Source: Neobacillus niacini NBRC 15566
GTDB lineage: Bacteria; Bacillota; Bacilli; Bacillales; Cytobacillaceae
Length of the DNA: 64,000 nt
Assembly: GCF_001591505.1 (NCBI RefSeq)
Contig: NZ_BCVA01000016.1
Span: forward strand, 36,532 to 100,531
Direction: 5' to 3'
Shown: piece by piece, positions 29,155 through 38,043 of the stretch
How the letters are laid out: every line of letters begins with the position of its first letter
Numbering within the stretch: the stretch's first letter is position 1
Translations under genes and position numbers: made by a program
The notes under the pieces: model-generated
What the model was told of the DNA's origin: nothing
Seen by the model: the letters and a program-made list of their open reading frames with translations, nothing else
Databases searched by the model: none

Positions 29155-29442
29155 TTATTCTTTCCAATAATCAATTACATATTCAACTTGTTTATTAGCT
29201 ACTATATTTACCGCGTAATACACGATATCTTTATACTTCATTTCTCGTATAGGATTTTTTCTAACATTGTGCAGAACTCTCATAACTGAAATATCGGGGA
29301 GGGTAAATGCCACTAAGATAATCGCCTTTTTTCCATTAATCCCCCAAGTACCTCTTGAACCTAAAACTAGAGGCAAGGGTTTATTACATTTGTGAAGATA
29401 ATTGTAAACCCACTCTTGTTCGCTTAGATTTTTTTTATCCAT
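29155..29442 (-). CDS. Hypothetical 95-residue protein
   Basis: No family was recognised. It is a small soluble protein with LPLVLGSRGTWGINGKKAIIL near the middle and a tyrosine-rich C-terminus. The ATG at 29442 follows AGGTGAGG. The longer frame to 29556 runs through a terminator and is rejected. It lies 43 bases upstream of the UDG-like gene in the same direction, so the two may be co-transcribed. Confidence 0.6.
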   Translation of the reverse strand: MDKKNLSEQEWVYNYLHKCNKPLPLVLGSRGTWGINGKKAIILVAFTLPDISVMRVLHNVRKNPIREMKYKDIVYYAVNIVANKQVEYVIDYWKE

Positions 29443-29462
29443 CCAGCCCTCACCTTTTATGT

Positions 29463-29489
29463 AAAAAAACAGCCAAAATAAATTGGCTG
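29463..29489 (-). terminator. Terminator after the 48-residue gene
   Basis: CAGCCAA (29470-29476) pairs with TTGGCTG (29483-29489), with TTTTTTTAC on the minus-strand side. Confidence 0.8.
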
Positions 29490-29494
29490 CTTCC

Positions 29495-29641
29495 TTAACG
29501 ATCAAGTCCCTTTTTAGTCTTACCAACATTATCATTCGGTGAGTCACCGGTACCATTTTTGCTTTTGCTATTAGGTGTTCCGTAAATTTGATTATCCGAT
29601 GTTACTTTTGCACCTGTTTGAACATCATCTTTCGTCTTCAT
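29495..29641 (-). CDS. Small hydrophilic hypothetical protein (48 residues)
   Basis: A 48-residue frame too short for most ORF cut-offs. It has an excellent AAAGGAG site seven to eight bases before the ATG and its own terminator. The product begins MKTKDDVQTGAKVTSDNQ and is rich in Gly, Asn, Asp, Lys and Ser, with no hydrophobic core, like small spore or disordered stress proteins. No family assigned. Confidence 0.72.
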   Translation of the reverse strand: MKTKDDVQTGAKVTSDNQIYGTPNSKSKNGTGDSPNDNVGKTKKGLDR

Positions 29642-29773
29642 TCTGTCATCTCCTTTCGTTAATCAGTTATATTATCTATAGCGTGTAACAGAAATATACA
29701 GAAGAGCTAAATCTATCATTTTAGATTGATTTTATGGTTTAATTAGAAGGAACTAACATAGAGGAGCTTTTAG

Positions 29774-30682
29774 ATGAATCAAGAATTTCTTTATATTATT
29801 ATTATCATTGCATTTGGGTATTTATTAAAACGTCTAAATATTTTACAAGAAAAAGATGGAGAAGTGATATCAAAACTTATTTTTAAAATTACCCTTCCCG
29901 CCTTGGTTCTTGTAACATTCGATTCCGTAAAGATAGAAACTTCATTAATCGTATTACCGGTGATTGTACTGGTTTATGGAATTATAACTGCATTACTAGG
30001 ATTATTAGTTTTTAAAAATGAAGATAGAGAATTAAAGGGTTCTCTTCTTATGCTTTCCTCCGGGTTTAATGTAGGCTTATTTGCATTCCCGTTAGTTTAT
30101 GCAATCTGGGGAATAGATGGCTTAACTTATTTTAGTATGTTTGATGTTGGGGCGTCATTTGTTGTTTTTGGAATTTGCTTTATTTTTGCAAGCTATTTTT
30201 CAGAAGAAGGTCTCAAGCTTAATCCTGTGGAAATTCTGAAGAAATTGGGCAAATCTATTCCATTAATGACCTATCTAATTGCTAGTATTTTAAATCTAAT
30301 CCATATCCAATTACCAGCGATAATCATCAATGTTGCCAGCAAAATCTCTGGAGCCAATATGCCGTTGTCATTATTGTTATTAGGTCTCTTTTTAAATTTT
30401 AAATTCGATAAACAATTTATTAAACCTATGATAAAATTCTTAGCTTTCCGATATGGTTTAGGTCTTATCATTGGTTCAGCGTTATACTTTATCCTACCCT
30501 TCAATACCATGTTTCGATATACCCTTCTAATTGGACTGTTACTGCCGGTTGCAGCTTCTGCTCTAACTTTTGCAGTTGAATTTAAATATAGCACCAACAG
30601 CACTCGTTTCATTGCCACAATGTCAAATATAACGATTTTAGTAAGTATCGTTATTTTATATATCTTTGCTAACTTTATTTAG
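29774..30682 (+). CDS. AEC family transporter (auxin efflux carrier-like)
   Basis: A 302-residue membrane protein with about ten helices. It starts with FGYLLKRLNIL and has the two-half layout of AEC/YwkB-like permeases, including GFNVGLFAFPLVYAIWG near 95 and LPVAASALTFAVEF near 258. Bacterial members move malate or other small organic acids. GAGGAGC lies before the ATG. It stands alone. Confidence 0.87.
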   Translation: MNQEFLYIIIIIAFGYLLKRLNILQEKDGEVISKLIFKITLPALVLVTFDSVKIETSLIVLPVIVLVYGIITALLGLLVFKNEDRELKGSLLMLSSGFNVGLFAFPLVYAIWGIDGLTYFSMFDVGASFVVFGICFIFASYFSEEGLKLNPVEILKKLGKSIPLMTYLIASILNLIHIQLPAIIINVASKISGANMPLSLLLLGLFLNFKFDKQFIKPMIKFLAFRYGLGLIIGSALYFILPFNTMFRYTLLIGLLLPVAASALTFAVEFKYSTNSTRFIATMSNITILVSIVILYIFANFI

Positions 30683-30693
30683 TAAAGACTCGA

Positions 30694-30729
30694 AACCCAC
30701 TAGGTATGTACTTAGTGGGTTGAAATTTG
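30694..30729 (+). terminator. Hairpin after AEC transporter
   Basis: AACCCACTA (30694-30702) pairs with TAGTGGGTT (30713-30721); the tail GAAATTTGTT is only moderately T-rich. Confidence 0.55.
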
Positions 30730-30784
30730 TTCAGATAAAATTGAATTTCAAAATTTGGGTAAATTAATAGTGGAGGTTATGAAA

Positions 30785-31333
30785 ATGATTGTTTACCATG
30801 GATCCATTAGTAATTTTCAACATTTTAATAAAGAAACCGTCGTTCAAAATTTAAATAACGATATCGATACGATGGGATTTTGGTTTACTTCTGATATGAA
30901 TGCAGCAAAACCTTTCGCAATTGGTTTTGAGACAGTGATTGAAGAATCTAAGAGTGAGTTCTGGGAGAATGGAGAATCAAAGGTCATCCAATACGACAGG
31001 CCGGTTAGCGGCTTTATCTATAAAGTGTATATAGATGAACCTAGTTTAAAAATTTATGAATCTACGACAGAGGAATCTTTTGATTTGTTTATGAGGGATC
31101 GTGACATATATTGTGATTACTTAGGCGCTAAAAAAAGAAACCCTACATGGAAAGATAATGCCATCCTTTTAAATAAAGAAGAAGCTAATACAGAATTTCG
31201 AAAAAGCCTTATAAAACAGGGCCACGAAGGCTTAGTAATACGAAAGACACGGATACATAATATGATTACTGATTTGTATTGCATTTTTTCGGAGGACTCT
31301 TTGCTGATTACAGAAGTCTTGCCTTTAAATTAA
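30785..31333 (+). CDS. Putative ADP-ribosyltransferase-fold (ART-like) protein
   Basis: A 182-residue protein. The pattern MIVYHGSISNFQHF, then GFWFTSDMNAAKPFA, then GHEGLVIR and DLYCIFSEDSLLI, resembles ART domains (as in polyvalent phage proteins) whose core is H-Y/F-E. In that reading H6, the F/W of GFWFTS and the Glu of GHEG would be the key residues. The ATG at 30785 has GGAGG eight bases upstream; the preceding ATG two codons up is too close. It stands alone with no visible antitoxin. The call rests on motif order only. Confidence 0.5.
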   Translation: MIVYHGSISNFQHFNKETVVQNLNNDIDTMGFWFTSDMNAAKPFAIGFETVIEESKSEFWENGESKVIQYDRPVSGFIYKVYIDEPSLKIYESTTEESFDLFMRDRDIYCDYLGAKKRNPTWKDNAILLNKEEANTEFRKSLIKQGHEGLVIRKTRIHNMITDLYCIFSEDSLLITEVLPLN

Positions 31334-31379
31334 GTGTGGACGGACCCTGCGAAGAGTCCATCCAATATCAGCTCAGTCC

Positions 31380-32216
31380 CTAAAGATTCGCTGCGTTAAA
31401 TGTGTCTCCATCCTCTATCGTACCGTTTTTGAATCCTTTATTAAACCATCGCTCCCTTTGCTTAGAGGTTCCATGTGTAAAGCTATCGGGTACTACATAA
31501 CCTTGTGCTTTTTTCTGAATAGTGTCATCGCCGACCGCATGTGCTGCATTAAGCGCCTCTTCAAGGTCACCTGATTCCAGATAGCCCTTCCCTTCAGCAT
31601 AGTGGGCCCAAACACCAGCCAAGTAGTCCGCCTGCAATTCAAATCGAACCGAATACTCATTGGTCCTTTTTTCGGCTGGTAATACGTTTTCACCACTATG
31701 TAAAAGCGTCTGGACGTGGTGTCCTACCTCATGGGCAATGACGTATGCCATCGCAAAATCACCAGGTGCTTGGAATCTTTGCTTTAGTTCCTGATAAAAA
31801 CTTAAATCAATATAAAGTTTGTGGTCACCCGGACAATAGAAAGGACCCACAGCCGAATTAGCCGCTCCACAGGCTGACTGAACGCTATCTGTAAACAAAA
31901 CCAGCTTTGGATTTTCGTATACCATGCCTCTTTTCTCAAATTCAGCGGACCAAACATCTTCTGTATCAGCAAGGACTACAGAAACAAAATCTGCCAACTC
32001 CTCCTCTTGTGCAGAACCATTCATAGGAGGGATTGAGTATGAACTATTCGAAGTTTGCGTATTGTTCAATAAATCCCCCGGATTCCCCCCGAGCAGAACA
32101 AAGAGAAGCATGACTACAATACTGCCGAGCCCTCCTCCGATCACCGTTTTTCCACCCATGCCCATACCTCTGCGATCTTCTACGTTTGAACTTTGCCGTC
32201 TTCCTTTCCAAATCAT
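31380..32216 (-). CDS. ypfJ: YpfJ-like neutral zinc metallopeptidase
   Basis: A 278-residue membrane-anchored protein. It starts with MIWKGRRQSSNVEDRRG, has a membrane helix near 25-45, and the HExGHH zinc motif in VIAHEVGHHVQ near 160, followed by YLAGVWAH. These match the KPN_02809/YpfJ neutral zinc metallopeptidase family. Function in the cell is unknown. Start supported by AGGGGGA before the ATG. The array-B repeats and a terminator lie just upstream. Confidence 0.88.
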   Translation of the reverse strand: MIWKGRRQSSNVEDRRGMGMGGKTVIGGGLGSIVVMLLFVLLGGNPGDLLNNTQTSNSSYSIPPMNGSAQEEELADFVSVVLADTEDVWSAEFEKRGMVYENPKLVLFTDSVQSACGAANSAVGPFYCPGDHKLYIDLSFYQELKQRFQAPGDFAMAYVIAHEVGHHVQTLLHSGENVLPAEKRTNEYSVRFELQADYLAGVWAHYAEGKGYLESGDLEEALNAAHAVGDDTIQKKAQGYVVPDSFTHGTSKQRERWFNKGFKNGTIEDGDTFNAANL

Positions 32217-32300
32217 TATTTTATCCCCCTACAGTATTAATGATGAATAGTGTTTCCCCTTTTCTGATGTTTATTAAACAATCATCATGGTTTATTGACG

Positions 32301-32338
32301 CAAAAAAGTGTTCAGGAATTCGTTATCCTGAACACTTT
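32301..32338 (-). terminator. Terminator downstream of array B
   Basis: Perfect arms AAAGTGTTCAGGA and its complement (32305-32317, 32326-32338), with TTTTTTG on the minus-strand side. It would end a transcript that starts at the DUF2935 gene and runs through array B. Confidence 0.85.
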
Positions 32339-32404
32339 AGCGGTGATTATGTTTTTTATTTTTTTAGCTTTGTTTAAGACTGATATTGATGATTTTTCTT
32401 ATAA

Positions 32405-32782
32405 ATATTTTTATGAAGGACGAATCTGGATCCGGAACCTTCTTGTTTTGTCCTTCATCAACCTTATGAAGGACGGATCTTATTCGGAATCTTCTTGATT
32501 TGTCCTTCATCAACCTTATGAAGGACGAATCTCACCCGGAACTTTCTTGATTTGTCCTTCATCACCCTTATGAAAGACGAATCTCATCCGGAACCTTCTT
32601 GATTTGTCCTTCATCAACCTTATGAAGGACGAATCTCAGCCAGAACCTTCTTGATTTGTCCTTCATCACCCTTATGAAGGACAAGTCTCTTCCGAAACCT
32701 TCTTGATTTGTCCTTCATCACCCTTATGAAGGACTAATCTCATCCGAAACTTTCTTGATTTGTCCTTCATCAACTTTTTATC
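32405..32782. repeat. 52-bp tandem repeat array B (7 copies)
   Basis: ATGAAGGAC-like units begin at 32413, 32466, 32518 and every 52 bases on to about 32726. Each unit has inverted arms GGACGAATC and GATTTGTCC. Compared with the reverse complement of array A, about 43 of 52 positions agree, so A and B are one family in opposite orientation, 20 kb apart. It lies between the DUF2935 stop and a terminator, so it probably forms the 3' UTR of that gene. Confidence 0.93.
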
Positions 32783-32822
32783 CTCTTGTCCTTAAAAACC
32801 GACAATAAAATTTTTAGAAAGC

Positions 32823-33620
32823 TTATTCCTTCAGTCGAGGTTTTGCAGGATCACAATTTGGCGGTTCGACGTTTGCCGATTCTGCTAATTTCATTAGATA
32901 ATAACATTCTTCCCGGTACATATGATCAGCCATTAACGGGGCAAATGTTCCCAATGCTTGGTTACTTAGTTCTAACTCTTCTATCTCCGTTAAAAAATTT
33001 TGAAATAATTTAATTTCTAATTGAGCGTCATTGGTCATTTTTGTTAAAGCCGGAAATTCTGTTAAATTGGTTCTTAAGTATCCTGCCAGCTCAACTGCTT
33101 TTAGATAAAAACCTTCAAAATCCTTCTTAAATAACTTACTTTTCTCTCTTAGTTTCTTTTCAACACCATCTAAATTTGTATAAATAGCATCTGAATGACC
33201 TGCAGCGTCTAATAACCAAAGAAGGTGATGATGAAGTTCGTGGTAAACGGGAGGGACTTTACCCTCTTTTAAATGATTTAAAATCCTTACATATTCTTCT
33301 AACTCATTTACCATATGATTAATAAAAGTTGGTGATAGATGAATTTTGATTTTACCGACAAGGTGTTTTCTTAATAATTCTAATTTGAATTCCCGTAATT
33401 TTAGTACCTCTGGTTCCACTTGAGCTGTTAGTTGTGTTAGTGGTGCGGATTTTGCGCGTTCTAGAAGTGTATCGAATATATTTATAAAATTTGCTGCCTG
33501 CTCAATCTCAATTTTTTGAATCGGGGCAAGAGCTTCAAAAATAAATCTAGAATGGTCACCTAGTATCTGGAGCCAAAAACGGTGTTCAAATCTGGCTGAC
33601 CTTTCAAAAACTTCATTCAT
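32823..33620 (-). CDS. DUF2935 domain protein
   Basis: A 265-residue helical protein with two repeats: EHRFWLQILGDHSRFI near 10 and, near 240, a diverged copy (DHMYREECYYLMKLAES). The conserved Glu/His positions resemble a ferritin-like di-metal site, the usual reading of DUF2935. Function unknown. GGAGG lies seven bases before the ATG at 33620; the ATG two codons earlier overlaps that site. The 52-bp array B lies after its stop. Confidence 0.82.
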   Translation of the reverse strand: MNEVFERSARFEHRFWLQILGDHSRFIFEALAPIQKIEIEQAANFINIFDTLLERAKSAPLTQLTAQVEPEVLKLREFKLELLRKHLVGKIKIHLSPTFINHMVNELEEYVRILNHLKEGKVPPVYHELHHHLLWLLDAAGHSDAIYTNLDGVEKKLREKSKLFKKDFEGFYLKAVELAGYLRTNLTEFPALTKMTNDAQLEIKLFQNFLTEIEELELSNQALGTFAPLMADHMYREECYYLMKLAESANVEPPNCDPAKPRLKE

Positions 33621-33720
33621 GTCCATTCCTCCTAGGATAAAAATACCCATACTAAATTGATATTTATTCTCCTACGGCACGTCTTATGAACATTAGGTCT
33701 GCGGATAAATCATTTGCTTA

Positions 33721-33760
33721 ACCGGATTTACTGGCTCATAACCGCATTTACTGGCGGATA
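33721..33760. repeat. 20-bp tandem duplication at flavodoxin stop codon
   Basis: ACCGGATTTACTGGC at 33721 recurs as ACCGCATTTACTGGC at 33741, a 20-bp unit. On the minus strand the second copy supplies the flavodoxin stop codon. Only two copies. Confidence 0.7.
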
Positions 33761-34222
33761 TCTATGCATACTAGCACGCAAAAGCAACGATTCAACAAAC
33801 TTTTCACAACGCTGTACATCCTGACTTTGCGGCCGAAGCTCAACTTTCAAGGTCGCAGCTAAGTTTGTATGAACATACAACATGTCACGAAATTGATCAA
33901 CACCACCACAAAACATCGGATAAATGCTGTCCCCTGTTCCAAATACAGCAGTCGTGATGTCCTTTCTGCTAATCGATTCAAACGCTTGATAGAGTTCCAA
34001 CATTTCCTTTGGAATGTCACCATTTCCCCATGTATACGTTCCGATCGCTACTGCATCATAGTGACTTAAGTCAGATAAAGAAAACTCTTCTATACTATAA
34101 ATAGCTATCACGACTGACCTTGTTAAAAAGATTCTATAAATCACTTCAGCCAATTCTTTCGTGTTTCCAGATACTGACGTATAAACAATCGCAACGGACA
34201 ATTTACAGTTCGTCGAATCCAT
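33728..34222 (-). CDS. Flavodoxin coupled to ribonucleotide reductase
   Basis: A 164-residue flavodoxin. The FMN phosphate loop is TSVSGNTKELAE near 15; GTYTWGNGDIP and FGTGDSIYPMFCGG match the other FMN-binding loops. The start overlaps the R2 gene by 20 bases; the upstream AAAGG is 12 bases away, so translation probably depends on coupling. It is larger than NrdI but could act likewise, reducing the metal-radical centre of R2. The last codons lie within a 20-bp duplication. The exact start is uncertain. Confidence 0.82.
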   Translation of the reverse strand: MDSTNCKLSVAIVYTSVSGNTKELAEVIYRIFLTRSVVIAIYSIEEFSLSDLSHYDAVAIGTYTWGNGDIPKEMLELYQAFESISRKDITTAVFGTGDSIYPMFCGGVDQFRDMLYVHTNLAATLKVELRPQSQDVQRCEKFVESLLLRASMHRYPPVNAVMSQ

Positions 34223-35246
34223 TGGATTGTGAGACCTTTGAATAGGTTCTGGACTTTTGTTCAAAGAAATCCGACTTTGTCTCATTCATCATTTCATCTC
34301 CAAAAATTTGAATCCACGGCATCGGATTGCTTCTTTCTTCATAAAGATTTTTCAAGCCAAGCTGTCTCAATCGTTTATTGGCTAGGTATTCTATATACCC
34401 TTCAAATTCCTCTAAATCGATTCCTTTGATATCAGCTAAAATATAGTGAGCCCACTCTTTTTCAAGCGTAACCGCTTCATTAATCGTTTGGTAGATATAG
34501 TTAATATTTTCATCTGTATGAAGCTCAGGATTTTCTGTTAACAGGATTCGAAGAAATTGAGCAATAAAGTAGGCATGCTGCATTTCATCCCGTTGAATAT
34601 AACTAATCATCGTACTTGTTTTCAGCATTTTTTGCTGACGTGCTAGATGATAGAAGAAAGCAAAACCGGCGTAAAAATATATGCCTTCTAGGTTAATGGA
34701 ATTTACGCATAACTTAAATAAAGATTGTGGTGTTGGATACTGTCTAAATTCCTCATAGGCATCTAAAATAAGTTGATTTCGTTTCTTTACAATTTGATCA
34801 CTTTTAGCTTGGTTAAATCGTTCATTTTGTTCGCCAATGGGAACTAGCGAGCTTAAAATATAAGAATAGGATTCATTATGAACGGCTTCTTGTTGTGAAA
34901 TTACAGCAAATATTGCTTTAAAACTGGAGTCACTCACATAATCCATGACTTGACACATGGTTGGGGTCTGCAAGCTATCAAGTGAAGCAAGCTGTGTATT
35001 GATACGCAGAAACACATCTTTTTCTTGATCACTTAGGAGATCCCATTGTTTTATATCATCCTGCATATTAATTTCCTGCGCTTTCCAAAAATTTGCTAAT
35101 AGAGTCTGATATAAGTCGTACATTTTTGGATAGGCAATATCATTCCAGTTAAGAATCCCGGATGACTTACCATTAATAATTCCAGTGGATTTGTTTGGAA
35201 AGTCAGGATTTAGTAATTGTATTTTGGTTAATGGTGTATGAATCAT
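34203..35246 (-). CDS. nrdB: Class I ribonucleotide reductase small subunit (R2)
   Basis: A 347-residue R2 protein. Metal ligands are seen: D in ASLDSLQ, E and H in QQEAVHNESY, E in NLEGIY, and E and H in RDEMQH. The tyrosyl-radical residue is present as the Y of HNESY. It supplies the radical for ribonucleotide reduction with the large subunit just upstream (28-base gap). GGAGG lies eight bases before the ATG at 35246. The operon is under a cobalamin riboswitch, so it is used when B12 is short. Confidence 0.92.
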   Translation of the reverse strand: MIHTPLTKIQLLNPDFPNKSTGIINGKSSGILNWNDIAYPKMYDLYQTLLANFWKAQEINMQDDIKQWDLLSDQEKDVFLRINTQLASLDSLQTPTMCQVMDYVSDSSFKAIFAVISQQEAVHNESYSYILSSLVPIGEQNERFNQAKSDQIVKKRNQLILDAYEEFRQYPTPQSLFKLCVNSINLEGIYFYAGFAFFYHLARQQKMLKTSTMISYIQRDEMQHAYFIAQFLRILLTENPELHTDENINYIYQTINEAVTLEKEWAHYILADIKGIDLEEFEGYIEYLANKRLRQLGLKNLYEERSNPMPWIQIFGDEMMNETKSDFFEQKSRTYSKVSQSNGFDEL

Positions 35247-35273
35247 CAAATAAACCTCCTCCATTCTTCTCTT

Positions 35274-37559
35274 TTAACTTTGACATGCTTCACATTCTTC
35301 TATCTCAGTTTGTGACGTGCTTCTTATGTAATAGGTGGTTTTTAAGCCCTGTCTCCATGCTTCCCTATGAAGATTTAGTAACTCTACCGCTTTAATATCA
35401 TGACGAACATAAAGATTGAAACTAATTGATTGGTCGATATGGCGCTGCCTGGCGGCGTTTTGCCTAATACTCCATATCTGATCCAAGACATGCCTAGTTC
35501 GTCGATAAAAGTTGTAACTGTTATGATTCAAATCAGGCGCCGTTACTTTAAATTTGAAGTTTTTCTTCTCCTCTGCGTATTCAACCGCATACAAAGGATC
35601 AATGCCATCGGTGGAACCGCCAATCTTTGCCGTAGATGAGTTTGGAGCAATCGCCATCATCCAGCCATTTCGAACTCCATTCCCCGAAATCTCCTCCATC
35701 AATTGCTTCCAACGTTCAGATTTATACCCTTTACGGTCAAAATACTGACCAGATTGCCATTCCGAACCTTCAAATTTTGGATAGCACCCTTTTTCCTTCG
35801 CCAATTCCATCGAAGCACGAATCGTAAGATAGGCAATATCCTCATATAGTCGATCTGCGTATTCAACCGCTTGTTCAGACTCCCAAAAGATGCCTTCTAA
35901 CGCAAGAAGGTGATGCCAGCCAAATGTACCTAAACCTACAGGGCGATATTGCTTATTTGTTACCTCGGCTTGTCCAACTGAAATGGTATTGAGATCAATG
36001 ACATTGTCCAGCATTCTCATTTGAATCGGAATTAATCTTTCCAGTACATTCCCTTTTACTGCTTTTGGGAGATTAATAGACGATAGATTGCAGACAACAA
36101 AATCCCCAGGTTTTCGAACAATGACAATATTTCCATCTTCATCCTTATATTCTCTCACAATCGTTGTTGCCGACATATTTTGCGTAATCTCTGTACACAA
36201 ATTGCTGCAATAAATAGACGCAAGTCCCTTTCCTCTTACATGTTTGTTTGGATTTTGACGATTTACCTCATCCCGATAAAACATATATGGAGTACCGGTT
36301 TCTAATTGAGAAATCATAATCCTTGCCATAATATCCATTGCTCGGTATGTTTTTCTTGGAAGAAGAGGATGATTTACAGCTTCCTCATAACTTTCTGTAA
36401 AGAGCTTTTCATCACTCTCATCATAAAAATCCTCTAAGCCTAGTGGGTTTCCATCTTGATCCTTCCACCCCATAATTTGTTTAACTTGATGAGGACAAAA
36501 GGTATGCCATTCTCCAACACTTCGACCGTTCTCATCTACCTCTTCTAGTTTCTTCATAAACAAGTCAGGTATCGAAACTCCCGTAAAAATATCATGAGCC
36601 TTTCGTCTCTCGTCTCCGTTATTGGTTTTTAAGTCTAAAAAGCCATTCATAATATCTTTATGAAAAACATCTAAATAAACGGCGATGGCTCCCTGCCTTT
36701 GCCCTAGTTGATCGACACTCACAGCCGTATCATTAATAAGGCGAATCCATGGTACCACCCCAGAGGAATTACCTTTAAACTTTTTAATATCTGAACCTAA
36801 TGCACGTACCTTTCCTAGATAAACACCCAGACCGCCACCGTCCTTACTTAATCTAGCAATATCCCAATTATTCAAATAAATACCATCTAAAGAATCGTCT
36901 ACGGTATCAATAAAACAAGAAGAAAGCTGGCCAAAACTTTTTCCGGCATTTGATAGAGTTGGAGTAGCAACAGTCATATATAAGTTACTCAGTGCCCAGT
37001 ATGCTTCTTTTACAAGATTTAACCTGGTTCTTTTTTGTTCCTTTCTCATTAATGTCATGGCGATGATCATAAACCGTTCTTGAGGCAGCTCGTATAGATT
37101 TCCCTCGTAATCTCTTGCCAAGTAACGATCTGCCAGTAAAAACAACCCTATGTAATTAAACAAATGGTCCCGCTCAGCTGTTATTTCTCCGCTTAATAAT
37201 TCAATCTCTTCTTTTGTATAATCTTGTATTAACTCCTCTGAATAAATTCCTATTCTAGTTAATTCAGCAACCAGAGTGTAAAAATCTCCGTATTTTTTCT
37301 CAGCCTTGTACCCTCTGCTACTTGAAGCATTTTGATAAAGTTCCTGTAAATACAGATTTGCTGCTAGAAAGGTCCAGTTTGGGTCGGTCATTGAAATTTG
37401 ATTTAAGGCATAGAAAAGAGATTGTTCATAGATTGATGAGTCTTCAAGACCAGCAATCTTTTTAACTAATTCAGTGGAGTCCAAATTATATTTTTCAGTT
37501 GCACTGTTCACAGCTGCTAAAACTGAAGCCTTTTCTGTATAAGTACTGTTTATTGCCAT
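35274..37559 (-). CDS. nrdA: Class I ribonucleotide reductase large subunit (R1)
   Basis: A 761-residue catalytic subunit reducing ribonucleoside diphosphates. Visible features: ATPTLSNAG and SSCFI (first redox cysteine), the finger-loop NLCTEI with the radical cysteine, IAPNSSTAKIGGSTDGI, and a C-terminal CEACQS redox pair that exchanges with thioredoxin. No clear ATP-cone is seen at the N-terminus. The ATG at 37559 has GAGGA eight bases upstream; the longer frame to 37667 runs back through the leader terminator. Preceded by a cobalamin riboswitch with terminator. Confidence 0.93.
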   Translation of the reverse strand: MAINSTYTEKASVLAAVNSATEKYNLDSTELVKKIAGLEDSSIYEQSLFYALNQISMTDPNWTFLAANLYLQELYQNASSSRGYKAEKKYGDFYTLVAELTRIGIYSEELIQDYTKEEIELLSGEITAERDHLFNYIGLFLLADRYLARDYEGNLYELPQERFMIIAMTLMRKEQKRTRLNLVKEAYWALSNLYMTVATPTLSNAGKSFGQLSSCFIDTVDDSLDGIYLNNWDIARLSKDGGGLGVYLGKVRALGSDIKKFKGNSSGVVPWIRLINDTAVSVDQLGQRQGAIAVYLDVFHKDIMNGFLDLKTNNGDERRKAHDIFTGVSIPDLFMKKLEEVDENGRSVGEWHTFCPHQVKQIMGWKDQDGNPLGLEDFYDESDEKLFTESYEEAVNHPLLPRKTYRAMDIMARIMISQLETGTPYMFYRDEVNRQNPNKHVRGKGLASIYCSNLCTEITQNMSATTIVREYKDEDGNIVIVRKPGDFVVCNLSSINLPKAVKGNVLERLIPIQMRMLDNVIDLNTISVGQAEVTNKQYRPVGLGTFGWHHLLALEGIFWESEQAVEYADRLYEDIAYLTIRASMELAKEKGCYPKFEGSEWQSGQYFDRKGYKSERWKQLMEEISGNGVRNGWMMAIAPNSSTAKIGGSTDGIDPLYAVEYAEEKKNFKFKVTAPDLNHNSYNFYRRTRHVLDQIWSIRQNAARQRHIDQSISFNLYVRHDIKAVELLNLHREAWRQGLKTTYYIRSTSQTEIEECEACQS

Positions 37560-37604
37560 GCGAAGGTTCCTCATTTCTTTAGGTAATAACTTCGTGAGTG
37601 AAAC

Positions 37605-37634
37605 GACAAAAAACCCATCTATGAAGATGGGTTT
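37605..37634 (-). terminator. Riboswitch-controlled terminator in the nrdAB leader
   Basis: Perfect 10-base arms (37611-37620 and 37625-37634), four-base loop, TTTTTTG tail on the minus strand. It lies between the cobalamin aptamer and nrdA, so it is the likely expression platform. Confidence 0.88.
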
Positions 37635-37732
37635 GATAACGTGGAATAATCTAGTATACAGGCTCATTCACTGTAATAGCAGGATACCCTCGTTATATCT
37701 TCCCAGCTCCCGAAGAAGATAATACGTAATAG

Positions 37733-37900
37733 AAATGGCAGGTCTCCTGACTTGTGCTTCACCCTACTCAAATCCCTTCCCGTCCGTAGACAGTGGATAT
37801 GATTATTTCGTCAGCACTTACAGTTGCGGGTACAGTTCTGGATTCTCACCAGATTCCCTATTAAGTCTATATAGACACCATTTATATTGGTCATTATCTA
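37733..37900 (-). promoter_or_regulatory. Cobalamin riboswitch controlling nrdAB-flavodoxin
   Basis: The minus strand carries the conserved cobalamin aptamer parts in order: AATAGGGAATCTGGTGAGAA, then ACCCGCAACTGTAAG, then the B12 box GTCAGGAGACCTGCC (37737-37751). Adenosylcobalamin binding would favour the terminator at 37605-37634 and switch off the B12-independent reductase. The 5' limit is approximate. Confidence 0.93.
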
Positions 37901-38043
37901 TATTTAGTGTTTCCAAGTAAAACAAACACTAAATATTGTATAGCTCCCACTATAATATACTATTTTCACTTTGACAATAACAAAATTAATTCTCTGAAAA
38001 CGATGTACGAAAGTTTTTTTATATGGTATATTAATTTGCAATT

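Noticed and set aside
36000..37559. Class II (B12-dependent) reductase
   Set aside because: An R2 subunit with metal ligands and radical tyrosine is encoded next to it, so this is class I.
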